A stretch of DNA of 64,000 nucleotides from BACL27 sp964203235. Lineage in GTDB: Bacteria; Actinomycetota; Acidimicrobiia; Acidimicrobiales; Ilumatobacteraceae. The notes under the pieces are model-generated. The model was not told the origin of the DNA. It saw only the letters and a list, made by a program, of their open reading frames with translations, and searched no databases. The DNA is taken from contig CAXNLE010000002.1 in NCBI GenBank assembly GCA_964203235.1, forward strand, positions 965,890 to 1,029,889, read 5' to 3'. A program made the position numbers and the translations under genes. This document shows positions 50,913 through 60,629 of the stretch, one piece after another; position 1 is the stretch's first letter, and every line of letters starts with the position of its first letter.

Positions 50913-53230
50913 ACTTGTTTGCTTCAAAATCTGAAGTTCTTGCGCCACTTGTGTCTGGATGGTTTCTTGAGCATGCATGGCTAATCCCTATTGTGCCGAT
51001 AATCGCTTTTGCGCTGATCATTTTGTTCGGCAAGCGCATGCCAATGAAGGGCAGCGAACTTGGTGTGCTTTCAATGTTTTCATCTCTTGTGCTGGCCGTG
51101 GGCGCGGGATATCAATGGATCCAACGAACGAATAGCGCGACAGAAGAGCAATTCGTTGAACCTGTCATCAAATCTTGGTCGTGGTGGCGAAGTGGTGGCT
51201 TTGATTTTGGTATTGGTCAACACATTGACGGGCTTTCAGTTCTCGTTCTAATAGTCGTTGCATTTATTTCAACGCTTGTGCAAATTTATTCACTTGAATA
51301 TCTTCGCGGTGATCGCCGGTATACACATTTTTTTGCAGCGCTGACATTGTTTTCTGGTGGGATGTTGGCGATGGTCTTGGCCGACAACATGATTTTGTTT
51401 TTACTCGGCTGGGAGATCATGGGCTTGTGCAGTTTCATGTTGATCGGTCATTGGTGGGAAGACGACGCAAATAGCAAAGCAGCGTTGAAAGCATTTTTCA
51501 CGGTTCGCACTGGTGACGCTGGCTTGCTTGTTGGTATCACGATGCTTTATTTCTCGGCTAACGACTGGACACAAGAGAATCTTGGTGTTTCAGGTTTTTC
51601 AATTCGTGGAATCTCAGCTTGGGCACTTTCGGGTGAACCAAATAGCACCGTGATCACAATTGCTGCTGTTGCACTGTTTATCGCGTGTATTGGCAAGAGT
51701 GGTCAATTTCCATTGCACACTTGGTTGCCCGACGCAATGGCTGGCCCAACACCGGTTAGTTCGCTATTGCATTCGTCGACCATGGTCGTGGCTGGCGTTT
51801 ATTTAGTTGCCCGTTTGTATCCAGTATTTTTTGTCGGTTTAGATATTCTCGGTAGCGGCGGAAACCTAATCATGTTTATTGGCGCAATCACAATTGTGAT
51901 TTCTGCAGCGCTCGCGTTTGTGCAAAACGATATTAAACGCGTGCTTGCATATTCAACAGTCTCGCAACTCGGTTACATGATGCTCGGCCTTGGCGCTGGA
52001 GCGTGGTTGCCAGCGGTATTTCATATTTTCACTCATGCGTTTTTCAAAGCGTGTTTATTCTTAGGGGCCGGCTCAATTAGCCATAGCGCATCGCATCACT
52101 CATTTGATATGAAACGCGATATGGGTGGATTGCGCAAAGTTATGCCGATCACATTTGTTACTTGGGTAATCTCGACTCTCGCCTTATGTGGTGTGTTTCC
52201 ATTCTCGGGGTTCTTTTCCAAAGACGAGATCATTGACAATGTTGGACATAATGGCTACACAAACTTCATGATTATCGGTCTGATTGGCGCGTTCATGACG
52301 GCCGCATATATGACGCGAGCAACTTATTTGACTTTCTTTGGTGAACCGCGTGGGGCATCAGCCGGCCACGCAGTTCACGATTCGCACGACGCACACGCAA
52401 CGAATGACGCGCACGATTCACATGCAACGCATGATTCTGGCGAAGCTCACGGACCACACGAATCTGGTTTGTTAATCACGGTTCCGTTGATGATTTTGTC
52501 TGTACTCGCACTTGGTTCTGGTTTTCTCAATGCCACTCCATTTGGCGAAAGTTGGGAACGAATGAAATTATGGGTCGAGCCCCGATCGGTCGAAGTGGTT
52601 GACGCAACTCACTCGGGTGGGCCTGGTGAAGCGCTAATTATTAAAGTGCCAGGCGCCGAAGAATCACATTCAAAGTCTGTTTGTGGTTCGGCTACACCTG
52701 AGATTGGCATTTGTTATGCGCCACAACTAAAACACGCTCCATTCAAATGGTCCAAAGCGATTATGTCGATGTTTATCGTCTTTTTAGGTGGCGCACTGTC
52801 GTGGATTTTGAGTTTGCTTGTCTTCACCAAGCGTGACCCCCGACTTGTTGGGCTCACACAGCGCGTGAAGTTACTTGGACTCGGTCACAAATTCTTGGTC
52901 AACAAATACTATTTGGATGTCTTCTACGAGAAAGTAATTGTTCGTAGCATCGCATATCCAATTGCGAACGCTGCGTATTGGTTCAATCAAAATGTTTTGG
53001 ACGGTATTCTGCATGGTTTAGCAAACTCAACAAAAAAACTCTCAGGTTGGGTTTACAAAAATATTGATCAACGGGTTGTAGACGGCACCGTAAATAACTC
53101 GGCAACTTTTACGAAGTCAGTCGGCACCGCTGCACAACCAACTCAATCAGGCAAAGTTAGTCAATATGGAGCTTTATTGTTTAGTGCGGCCGCAGTTGCG
53201 GCACTCGTCCTCGTCATTATTAATACGTAA
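50909..53230 (+). CDS. nuoL: Complex I subunit L, second cluster, with His-rich loop
   Basis: 773 residues, 136 more than NuoL1. Core motifs are present: LLGWEIMGLCSFMLIGHWW, GKSGQFPLHTWLPDAMAGPTPVSSLLHSSTMVVAG and NDIKRVLAYSTVSQLGYM. Extra material includes an N-terminal segment, a His/Asp-rich loop at about 487-518 with nine histidines, and a further loop (about 545-605) containing two cysteines. The lateral helix region and a long C-terminus follow. The loop could bind metal ions or be just a flexible linker. Confidence 0.93.
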   Translation: MNLFASKSEVLAPLVSGWFLEHAWLIPIVPIIAFALIILFGKRMPMKGSELGVLSMFSSLVLAVGAGYQWIQRTNSATEEQFVEPVIKSWSWWRSGGFDFGIGQHIDGLSVLVLIVVAFISTLVQIYSLEYLRGDRRYTHFFAALTLFSGGMLAMVLADNMILFLLGWEIMGLCSFMLIGHWWEDDANSKAALKAFFTVRTGDAGLLVGITMLYFSANDWTQENLGVSGFSIRGISAWALSGEPNSTVITIAAVALFIACIGKSGQFPLHTWLPDAMAGPTPVSSLLHSSTMVVAGVYLVARLYPVFFVGLDILGSGGNLIMFIGAITIVISAALAFVQNDIKRVLAYSTVSQLGYMMLGLGAGAWLPAVFHIFTHAFFKACLFLGAGSISHSASHHSFDMKRDMGGLRKVMPITFVTWVISTLALCGVFPFSGFFSKDEIIDNVGHNGYTNFMIIGLIGAFMTAAYMTRATYLTFFGEPRGASAGHAVHDSHDAHATNDAHDSHATHDSGEAHGPHESGLLITVPLMILSVLALGSGFLNATPFGESWERMKLWVEPRSVEVVDATHSGGPGEALIIKVPGAEESHSKSVCGSATPEIGICYAPQLKHAPFKWSKAIMSMFIVFLGGALSWILSLLVFTKRDPRLVGLTQRVKLLGLGHKFLVNKYYLDVFYEKVIVRSIAYPIANAAYWFNQNVLDGILHGLANSTKKLSGWVYKNIDQRVVDGTVNNSATFTKSVGTAAQPTQSGKVSQYGALLFSAAAVAALVLVIINT

Positions 53231-53256
53231 CTAGTCGGAAAAGGGAGAATAAAGAT

Positions 53257-54798
53257 ATGAACATGTTGCAGGAGAACAACTGGTTGCTGAGCCTCGGCAC
53301 ATTCCTGCCAATGGTTGGCGTTGTATTGATGATGCTGATGCCAAAAGCCCAAGACCAGTCGGTGAAATTGGTTGCTCTAATCACGTCAATTGCAACGCTC
53401 GCAGTTGGTATCTATACGGCTTTTAAGTTTGATTTCAATCAGGCCGAAAAGATGCAATTCGTTGCCAATGAAAAATGGATTTCAATAATTAAGAGTTCGT
53501 ATTTTATTGGCGTCGATGGCATCAGTCTTCCGCTTTATCTGTTGAGCATGGTCATCACTTTGTTGGTTGTGATTTATTCGCTCGATCACGTGCCGAGCCC
53601 AGGCAAGCCAAAGGCTTTCTTTTCACTCTTGCTCGTCCTTCAAACCGGTATGGCCGGAACATTCATCGCTCAAGATCTGATTTTGTTCTTCGTGTTCTTT
53701 GAACTCGTATTGTTGCCGATGTTTTTCATGATCGGTGTGTGGGGTGGCGAGCAACGCCAATATGCATCAATCAAGTTCTTCCTTTACACAATGTTCGGCT
53801 CGGCACTGATGCTGATCGCATTTTTAGCGTTGTTTTTCAAAACAGGTGCGGAGAGTTTCAGTATCCCGTACCTAATTGAGAACGGTGGCAGTATCGCCAA
53901 GAACATTCAAATTTGGATTTTCGCCGGAATGTTTGTTGGCTTTGCAGTCAAAGTACCAATGTTTCCATTCCACACTTGGCTGCCCGATGCACACACTCAA
54001 GCCCCAACGCAGGGCTCGGTTATTCTTGCGGCGATTTTGCTCAAATTAGGAACATACGGATTTGTTCGAATCGCATTACCGATTTTGCCGATCGCTGCAC
54101 GTGAGTGGGCGCCATACATCGGTGGTCTCGCTGTCATCGGAATCATCTACGGCGCACTTGGGTGTCTTGCGCAAACAGATATGAAGCGGTTGATTGCATT
54201 CTCATCGGTTGCACACATGGGTTTTGTCATGCTCGGTATCTCAACTCTGACAAGTTTTGGAATCAACGCAGCAATGTTTGGCATGGTCGCTCACGGTTTG
54301 ATCACTGGAATGTTGTTCTTCGTCGCTGGAAGCGTGAAAGAGCGCTATCACACACTTGAAATCTCAAAACTGGGCGGAATGCTGACACAAATGCCTCACC
54401 TAGGTTGGATTTTTGGGTTTTGTACGATGGCATCGCTCGGTTTGCCTGGCTTGGCCGGCTTCTGGGGTGAGTTTCCCGCAATTCTCTCTGCCTATAGCCC
54501 GGCTGCTGGATTAAACGAAACAGTGTTTCGAGTATTCATGGTGATCGCCGCTCTTGGCACAGTGCTGGCCGCTGCGTACTTGTTGTGGCTCTATCAGCGC
54601 ATCGCATTCGGCACACCGAAAAGTGCGGCTGATGACGGTCACTCAAGTCACGATGAACTTCATGACGTCACTGTCTACGAATGGGTTGCGTGGACACCGT
54701 TGCTAATTGCGATTCTCGTATTAGGCATCGTGCCAAATTTATTATTCAAAGTGCTTGACCCCGCAGTGCAAGTAACTTTGAGTGCTTTCGGGGGCTGA
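53257..54798 (+). CDS. nuoM: Complex I subunit M, second cluster
   Basis: 513 residues, 14 helices. FELVLLPMFFMIG, KVPMFPFHTWLPDAHTQAPTQGSV and DMKRLIAFSSVAHMGF are intact. A short His/Asp-rich loop (DDGHSSHDELHD) sits near the C-terminus. GGGAG ends about nine bases before ATG 53257, in a 26-base gap. Confidence 0.94.
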   Translation: MNMLQENNWLLSLGTFLPMVGVVLMMLMPKAQDQSVKLVALITSIATLAVGIYTAFKFDFNQAEKMQFVANEKWISIIKSSYFIGVDGISLPLYLLSMVITLLVVIYSLDHVPSPGKPKAFFSLLLVLQTGMAGTFIAQDLILFFVFFELVLLPMFFMIGVWGGEQRQYASIKFFLYTMFGSALMLIAFLALFFKTGAESFSIPYLIENGGSIAKNIQIWIFAGMFVGFAVKVPMFPFHTWLPDAHTQAPTQGSVILAAILLKLGTYGFVRIALPILPIAAREWAPYIGGLAVIGIIYGALGCLAQTDMKRLIAFSSVAHMGFVMLGISTLTSFGINAAMFGMVAHGLITGMLFFVAGSVKERYHTLEISKLGGMLTQMPHLGWIFGFCTMASLGLPGLAGFWGEFPAILSAYSPAAGLNETVFRVFMVIAALGTVLAAAYLLWLYQRIAFGTPKSAADDGHSSHDELHDVTVYEWVAWTPLLIAILVLGIVPNLLFKVLDPAVQVTLSAFGG

Positions 54799-56317
54799 GT
54801 TGCAAAATCTGAACAACATTGCTGCGCAGTGGGTTGCGCCGACTATTGATTATCACGGACTGGCACCCGAGTTGGTTCTAGCCGGCGGGCTTTGTCTTGT
54901 GTTGATTTTGGATCTATTTATTGATGATCGCAAAAAATGGCTGTTGTCGGCAATCTCTTCGTTCACTTTGCTTGCAGCAATGATTCCGGTTCTGACGCTC
55001 GCATTGTCAGACCTTCAAGTTCGTTCAATGTTTGATGGAAGATATGTCGTCGACAATTTCAGCCTCGTGATGAAAGGCGTGTTTTTACTCTCTGGATATG
55101 TAGTAGTTCTGTTATCTAGTTCGCATGTAGAAGAAGGCGAATACTGGCGGGGCGAATATTGGTTTTTGTTATTGACAAGTTTACTGGGAATGCTAATGAT
55201 GACATCATCGCGTGACCTTGTAAGTATTTTTGTCGCACTTGAGTTTCTTTCAATTCCTGCCTACATGTTGGCGGCATGGCGCAAACGTGATGCAAAAAGC
55301 AATGAGGCAGGGGTTAAATATTTCATGCTTGGAGTTTTTGCATCCGCGGTGATGCTTTATGGAATGTCACTCCTTTACGGAGTAACCAATTCAACACTGT
55401 TGGTTGACATTGCTTCAAAAATTACCGTTGACGGCGAATTCTCCGCCGTGCATGCACTGGCAGTTGTTTTTGTGGTTGTCGGGTTTGCATTTAAAGTTTC
55501 AGCAGTTCCATTTCATACGTGGGCACCAGACACGTACGAAGGTGCACCAACACCAGTTACGGCGTTTTTATCAGTTGCATCAAAAGCTGCTGGTTTCGTG
55601 GCGTTAGTCGTTTTGATCTACACGGCTTTTCCGCTGGCTCAAGATGTCTGGCAGCCATTTATTTGGGTCTTATCTGCACTCACAATGACAGTCGGCAACG
55701 TGCTCGCACTCAAACAACACAACATCGTGCGAATGATCGCTTACTCGTCCATTAGTCAGGGTGGTTTCGTACTGATGCCACTAGCGGTTGCCGGAATGCC
55801 AGGTGCTGGTGAATCGGCACTGCGTTCAGTTGTGTTGTACATGATTATTTACGCTGCAACTAACCTCGGAGTCTTTGCCGTTATTTTGTCGGTGTCACGC
55901 AAAACACGAAGTGGTGAGATTTCAAGTTTCGGTGGTTTATTTTCGTACGCACCTGCGCTCGGCATATTGATGACGTTATTCATGGCGTCGCTCGCAGGCA
56001 TTCCGCCACTTGGTGGGTGGATCGCAAAATTTGTTGCCTTCCAATCACTTGTGCAGTCACAGTCTTCGTGGGGTTACACCCTGGCTTTAGTTGGTGCAGT
56101 CAACTCGGTGATTGCATTTGGATATTATGGCAACGTGATGCGCGAAATTTGGATGCGTCCAGCACCCGATGGTGACTTGACACCAATTAAGACACCAGGT
56201 TCACTATTAATTGCTTTGGCGATTACAAGCTCTGCAACTTTGATTTTCGGAATATTGCCTGGGGTTGGTTTGCATTTCGCTGACCTTGCCGAAATCGCCG
56301 GTGCCATCAGCCGCTGA
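54782..56317 (+). CDS. nuoN: Complex I subunit N, second cluster
   Basis: 511 residues from GTG 54782, which overlaps nuoM2 by 17 bases; TTG 54800, two bases after the nuoM2 stop and preceded by GGGGG, is a credible alternative that drops six residues. FVALEFLSIPAYMLAAWRK, KVSAVPFHTWAPDTYEGAPTPVTAFL and HNIVRMIAYSSISQGGF identify it. About 14 helices. Last structural gene of cluster 2. Confidence 0.92.
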   Translation: MLSGAELQNLNNIAAQWVAPTIDYHGLAPELVLAGGLCLVLILDLFIDDRKKWLLSAISSFTLLAAMIPVLTLALSDLQVRSMFDGRYVVDNFSLVMKGVFLLSGYVVVLLSSSHVEEGEYWRGEYWFLLLTSLLGMLMMTSSRDLVSIFVALEFLSIPAYMLAAWRKRDAKSNEAGVKYFMLGVFASAVMLYGMSLLYGVTNSTLLVDIASKITVDGEFSAVHALAVVFVVVGFAFKVSAVPFHTWAPDTYEGAPTPVTAFLSVASKAAGFVALVVLIYTAFPLAQDVWQPFIWVLSALTMTVGNVLALKQHNIVRMIAYSSISQGGFVLMPLAVAGMPGAGESALRSVVLYMIIYAATNLGVFAVILSVSRKTRSGEISSFGGLFSYAPALGILMTLFMASLAGIPPLGGWIAKFVAFQSLVQSQSSWGYTLALVGAVNSVIAFGYYGNVMREIWMRPAPDGDLTPIKTPGSLLIALAITSSATLIFGILPGVGLHFADLAEIAGAISR

Positions 56318-57329
56318 ACAAATTTCTGCTGCAATAGCGGCGGCGACGACTAGTGCAATTTCGTTTGAAAAGTTCATGGAGTTATCGCTCTATTCACAAA
56401 GTGGCTTTTACAACACAATTGGTAAAGCAGGTCGACGCGGCGATTTCATAACCAGCCCAGAAATTGGACCACTATTTGGGGCGGTCATCGCGCAAGCCAT
56501 TGACGCAAGATGGCACAAACTAGATTGCCCAGAAAAATTCACGATTGTCGAGGTCGGTGCTGGTCCAGGCACACTGGCGCGAAGCGTGCTCAAGGCCAAT
56601 CTGAAATGTCGCAAAGCGATTTCATATGTTGCAGTTGAAACAAGTTTGGCACAACGAAATTTGCACCCAGTAGAAGTGATATCGCAGGCTCAGATGCCAA
56701 CCGAACCATTCGTGGGAATGATTATTGCCAATGAGCTTGCGGATAATTTGCCATTCAGGTTGTTTGTGTTTGACAGCCAATGGCGCGAAGCATTTGTTAT
56801 CGAACGCGACGAAAAGTTTTTAGAAGTCCTGCACACAGTCGATGACATTCCAGCGTATTTGCCGGAAAATCCACCGCTAGGCACGCGATTGCCGGTGCAA
56901 CAACAGGCACAAAAATGGCTGGCTTCAAGTTTGCAGTTACTTGAACATGGCTCGTTAATAATTTTTGATTATTGCATGACAACTGAAATTGCTTTAACGA
57001 AGCCATGGCGTGATTGGCTCAGAACATATCGTCAGCACGAACTTGGTGCGCACTATCTAAGTCAGCCCGGCGAGCAAGACATCACGAGTCACGTGATGAT
57101 TGACCAACTTGCACTGGTCACTGAGCCAACCAGTGTTACTCGGCAAGCGGATTGGCTAATCGAGAATTGTTTAAATTCTTTAGTTGATGAGGGCAGAAAT
57201 TATTGGCATTCACACTCTGCTAAACCAGATTTACAAGCAATGTTAATGCGCAGTCGCATTAGTGAGTCTGAATCCCTGTGTGCGTTAGACGGACTCGGAA
57301 ATTTTACAGTTCTTGAGTGGCAAAAGTAA
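56301..57329 (+). CDS. MidA/NDUFAF7-family SAM methyltransferase (complex I assembly)
   Basis: 342 residues from GTG 56301 (frame open upstream into nuoN2). GDFITSPEIGPLFGAVIAQ, VEVGAGPGTLARSVL (SAM loop) and IIANELADNLPFRLF are the signature of this family. In mitochondria NDUFAF7 dimethylates an arginine of the 49-kDa subunit (NuoD homologue) and is needed for assembly. It overlaps the end of nuoN2, so a role in assembling this second complex is likely; the target in NuoD2 is inferred, not shown. Confidence 0.86.
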   Translation: MPSAAEQISAAIAAATTSAISFEKFMELSLYSQSGFYNTIGKAGRRGDFITSPEIGPLFGAVIAQAIDARWHKLDCPEKFTIVEVGAGPGTLARSVLKANLKCRKAISYVAVETSLAQRNLHPVEVISQAQMPTEPFVGMIIANELADNLPFRLFVFDSQWREAFVIERDEKFLEVLHTVDDIPAYLPENPPLGTRLPVQQQAQKWLASSLQLLEHGSLIIFDYCMTTEIALTKPWRDWLRTYRQHELGAHYLSQPGEQDITSHVMIDQLALVTEPTSVTRQADWLIENCLNSLVDEGRNYWHSHSAKPDLQAMLMRSRISESESLCALDGLGNFTVLEWQK

Positions 57330-57354
57330 TAAATATTATGATTGGGATATCAAA

Positions 57355-58788
57355 ATGAAAAGTTACATTCAAGATTTGTCGACAAGAAACAAGTTTTGCT
57401 ATGCCATCTTGTTAAATTTCGTCGTATACGTAATTCTGCTGGTCGGTCGTGGTTGGGGAGCACACCGCATGCTGAACAACGAAGAACGAATCGCAGTCGG
57501 AACCGCACTTTCACAGAATTTGTTTTTAAGTATTAATGATTGGTCGTATGGGACTTTGTTCCCGAGAATTTTGATTCAACTTGCAGTTAAGTCACCTCTT
57601 GAGTATTTGCCGATCACTTTATTTTCAATCGCGACATTATTATGGGCAGTTTATTCTTTGATAATTTTCTGGTTAATTTTCCGTGCTACCAATAGATACT
57701 CAATCGCGACTCTCGCAGGGCTTTTATTGATACTTGTGCCGCTCCCAGGGCTTGGCATGCAAGGTGTTGTTTGGAACTCATTTTGGCCAATGTTCACGGC
57801 GCTGACCGTAGTCGTTTGTTGCAGTGCATACGAAATATCAAAATCTGCAACGATCGGACTGTCAATTCTTGCTTTCTTCACTGCTGCATCTAATCCAGTT
57901 ACCGCAGTTTTACTTGTACTTATAGTTTTTGATTATTGGCGTAGTGAATTTTCTCGTAAAAAAATTCTGCTTTTCGGTTCAAGTCTTTTCACAGGGTTGC
58001 TGTTTTCGTTGTTTGTACAGGCCCGTCAAGAGCCTCCATATCGCTATCTCGGCGACTGGACTCAAGAACTAGCGCAGACGTCGCAAACATTTGGCTGGAT
58101 AGAAGATGCAGGTGGTGACAGAATTCGTGGTGTGCCACCGTTTGATATTTCTAATATCGTTCGCGGTATTCCGGGCTCAATAAAATATTTTCTGACGCAG
58201 ATGGCGCCCGAGCCGTTTGCATCAAGGTGGATTTTGACCGAATCCATACTTGGCAATCTGATACATGTATTCCTGTTGGTTGCATTATTTTTCTTAGTTC
58301 CATTGGGTGCGGTCTTGTTGCTGCGCCGCCGAAACCCAGATTCGTGTGTACCTCAAATTGTGTTACGCCTGAGTGTCATTTTTGTACTCGTTCAAGCCCT
58401 GCAGATTTATCTAATTGGGGGAGTAGTACAGACGCGCCAATTGCTTTTTGCGCCGATTTGTTGCTATTGGTTAGCAGTTTTTTTATTGCTGCCTCAAACA
58501 TTGAAAACAAGACTGAAGTTTCAGCATGCTCCTTCAATTGGTGTTGTGTTTATTTTGTTGGTTTTTGGGCTTATTACGAAACAAAACTTTCGAGATCCTC
58601 TTGATGTAAAGTTGCCACTAGTTGGCAATGGGCGTTATGAAGAAAAAGATTTATGGCGTCCTGCATTAAAAATCGCTCGCAATCAGTGTGACACTATGGC
58701 ACCTGATGCTTTAATAATAATTTCTCAGAAAACTGATATTTGGGTGGATGCACCCGTTGTAGTGAAGTGTAAATTTATCGCTAAGTAG
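57355..58788 (+). CDS. Polytopic membrane protein of unknown function
   Basis: 477 residues from ATG 57355, with about ten hydrophobic segments and an outward C-terminal stretch ending VVVKCKFIAK. The first loop, ALSQNLFLSINDWSYGTLFPRILI, follows a leading helix as in GT-C-type or surface-glycan membrane proteins, but no signature is certain. It follows the methyltransferase by 25 bases and could be read through from it. Ends overlapping the DMT gene by eight bases, tail to tail. Confidence 0.65.
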   Translation: MKSYIQDLSTRNKFCYAILLNFVVYVILLVGRGWGAHRMLNNEERIAVGTALSQNLFLSINDWSYGTLFPRILIQLAVKSPLEYLPITLFSIATLLWAVYSLIIFWLIFRATNRYSIATLAGLLLILVPLPGLGMQGVVWNSFWPMFTALTVVVCCSAYEISKSATIGLSILAFFTAASNPVTAVLLVLIVFDYWRSEFSRKKILLFGSSLFTGLLFSLFVQARQEPPYRYLGDWTQELAQTSQTFGWIEDAGGDRIRGVPPFDISNIVRGIPGSIKYFLTQMAPEPFASRWILTESILGNLIHVFLLVALFFLVPLGAVLLLRRRNPDSCVPQIVLRLSVIFVLVQALQIYLIGGVVQTRQLLFAPICCYWLAVFLLLPQTLKTRLKFQHAPSIGVVFILLVFGLITKQNFRDPLDVKLPLVGNGRYEEKDLWRPALKIARNQCDTMAPDALIIISQKTDIWVDAPVVVKCKFIAK

Positions 58789-59674
58789 TCGAGTCGGGTC
58801 TGCTTGTTAGCCACGCTCCAAAAATAACAATCAACATTCCGACCAGCGATAGTGACAGTACTTTTTCATTATTAAATACCACGCCAAGAAAAGTTCCGAC
58901 GATTGGCGTAAAATATGTCGGTATCATTGCGCGAACTGTTCCGGTACGTGTCAGCAGTGTGCCAAACAGCAGAAATGCAATCCCCGAACCTAGCGCACCC
59001 AGCACAAATGTCGCTCCGAATAACGCAAAAGTAAATGTTGTAGTTCTTAGTGCATACAGCCCAAGAGGCGCAGATAAGACAGTTGAAATCGAAACAACTC
59101 TGAGCATCAAAGTTGCAGGCGAGTAAATCGCCTGCAGTGGCCGTGCTATGTTCAGCGCAACTGCATAACACATCAATGCAGCCAGTAAGTAAAAAATACC
59201 TTTAGCGTCGGCAGATGTTCCGTCGTTAATTGATGGCACAGCAATGAATACGATGCCAAGAAATCCAACCAGAACTGCAACGATGCGCTGAGCAGTCGGT
59301 CTAGTTCGCATCCACACCGAAGTCACAACGATTACAACAACTGGTAGTGCACCGTTCATCATTCCGGCAATGCTGCTGGCGACGGTACGTTCGGCAATTG
59401 GAAACAAGAAGAACGGCAACGCCATCCAAATCAGACCAAGAACCCATATTTTGGGCCAATGTTCTCGCGCAATTTTATTTCGCGGACCAGGAACAAGAAA
59501 CAGCGCAACCATTCCAAAAAACGATCGTCCAAAAGGAACAAAACTCGTTGGTGCGTCACGAATGATTATGTCTATAAGTAGAAACGATGATCCCCAAGTA
59601 AGTGCCATTCCGAGCGCCAGCAACCAGTCGGTTACACCAAATTGCAAATTTGAATCAGAAATATTTTGGTCCAT
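58781..59674 (-). CDS. EamA/DMT-family transporter
   Basis: 297 residues, ten helices in two EamA repeats. The first repeat reads GMALTWGSSFLLIDIIIRDAPT; the second starts near GIFYLLAALMCYAVALNIARP and ends in FTPIVGTFLGVVFNNE. Such proteins export amino acids, bases or other metabolites; the substrate is unknown. The last residues are polar. It diverges from the epimerase gene. Confidence 0.88.
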   Translation of the reverse strand: MDQNISDSNLQFGVTDWLLALGMALTWGSSFLLIDIIIRDAPTSFVPFGRSFFGMVALFLVPGPRNKIAREHWPKIWVLGLIWMALPFFLFPIAERTVASSIAGMMNGALPVVVIVVTSVWMRTRPTAQRIVAVLVGFLGIVFIAVPSINDGTSADAKGIFYLLAALMCYAVALNIARPLQAIYSPATLMLRVVSISTVLSAPLGLYALRTTTFTFALFGATFVLGALGSGIAFLLFGTLLTRTGTVRAMIPTYFTPIVGTFLGVVFNNEKVLSLSLVGMLIVIFGAWLTSRPDSTT

Positions 59675-59713
59675 GAATATTGTGTTTATTAAGCCAGTCG
59701 AAGTGAAGGCATT

Positions 59714-59719
59714 TAGACT
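59714..59719 (+). promoter_or_regulatory. -10 hexamer for epimerase gene at 59727
   Basis: TAGACT, seven bases before ATG 59727; leaderless geometry that decides this start. Confidence 0.5.
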
Positions 59720-59726
59720 AGTGCAG

Positions 59727-60629
59727 ATGAGTAAAGGCTTAACTGTCGTGATTACCGGTGCATCAGGTTTTTTGGGGCGACATGTTGTTGAAGAAATTAG
59801 GAAATCAAATCAGACAATTATCGCAATTTGTCGAAGCAGCATCAATACCCCGCCCAATCTTCAAAGAGAAGAAATCGCATTAGTTGACAGCAATTCAACG
59901 GTCCAAGAATTCGTCTCATTTTTTGAAAAGATTGATGGTCCAGTTGTCCTAGTTCACTTAGCGGCGCATTACTCAAATCTGCATTCAGCAGGTGATGTTT
60001 CAAATCTGATTGAGTCAAATATTCACTTTCCGACGCGACTGATTGACGCGCTTGCACGTACAAAACCGAATTCAACTGTGATTAATATTTCAACACTTTT
60101 TCAACACTTCGAAAGTAGAGAATATTCTCCGCTCTCTCTTTACGGCGCAACCAAAGAGTCTTTTTTGAAAATACTTGACTTTTATGCTGAATCTGAATCA
60201 TTAAAAGTCGCCGACATCACAATCGGTGATACGTACGGCGCAAACGATGTCAGACGAAAATTAATAGATTTGCTCGTATCCCATGTTGGATCAACTAGTA
60301 CGTTGAGTCTGGGAAGTGGTCGGCAGAATATGTCATTAATGCATATCACCGATGTCGCTCGTGGTATTTCCCAAGTCATTGAAGATCATCAGTCAATTCC
60401 ATCTAGAGAGGTTTGGCGAGTTCAAATGCAACCGACCGAAAATATTTCAGTAAGAGAGTTAGTCGCTCGAATTGAAAGAATTTCTGGTAAATCAATGTGT
60501 TGTACATTTGACGCGTCCCGCGACCGCAAACGTGAAATCTATGCGCCAATTGAAGGTCTAAAAAAGTTACCTAAATACGTGCCACTTATTGACTTAGAAA
60601 CTGGATTGAAATCCTTGCTCGGTAAATAA
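59727..60629 (+). CDS. NAD-dependent epimerase/dehydratase (extended SDR)
   Basis: 300 residues. VVITGASGFLGRHVVEEI is the nucleotide loop, ISTLFQ and YGATKESFLKI hold the catalytic Ser/Thr and YxxxK, and VADITIGDTYGANDVRRKL the substrate loop. Likely acts on a nucleotide sugar. The much longer reading from 59370 would run antisense through the transporter gene and is rejected. A GT2 transferase lies head-on downstream, without a gap. Confidence 0.85.
   Translation: MSKGLTVVITGASGFLGRHVVEEIRKSNQTIIAICRSSINTPPNLQREEIALVDSNSTVQEFVSFFEKIDGPVVLVHLAAHYSNLHSAGDVSNLIESNIHFPTRLIDALARTKPNSTVINISTLFQHFESREYSPLSLYGATKESFLKILDFYAESESLKVADITIGDTYGANDVRRKLIDLLVSHVGSTSTLSLGSGRQNMSLMHITDVARGISQVIEDHQSIPSREVWRVQMQPTENISVRELVARIERISGKSMCCTFDASRDRKREIYAPIEGLKKLPKYVPLIDLETGLKSLLGK

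Noticed and set aside
45804..56317. Second nuo cluster as an assembly duplicate or decayed copy of the first
   Set aside because: All proteins are full length but strongly diverged, with different lengths, start contexts and gene order (no E, F, G).
59370..59726. Extended N-terminus of the epimerase gene
   Set aside because: It would run antisense through most of the DMT transporter; the Rossmann motif begins right after ATG 59727, which has its own -10.
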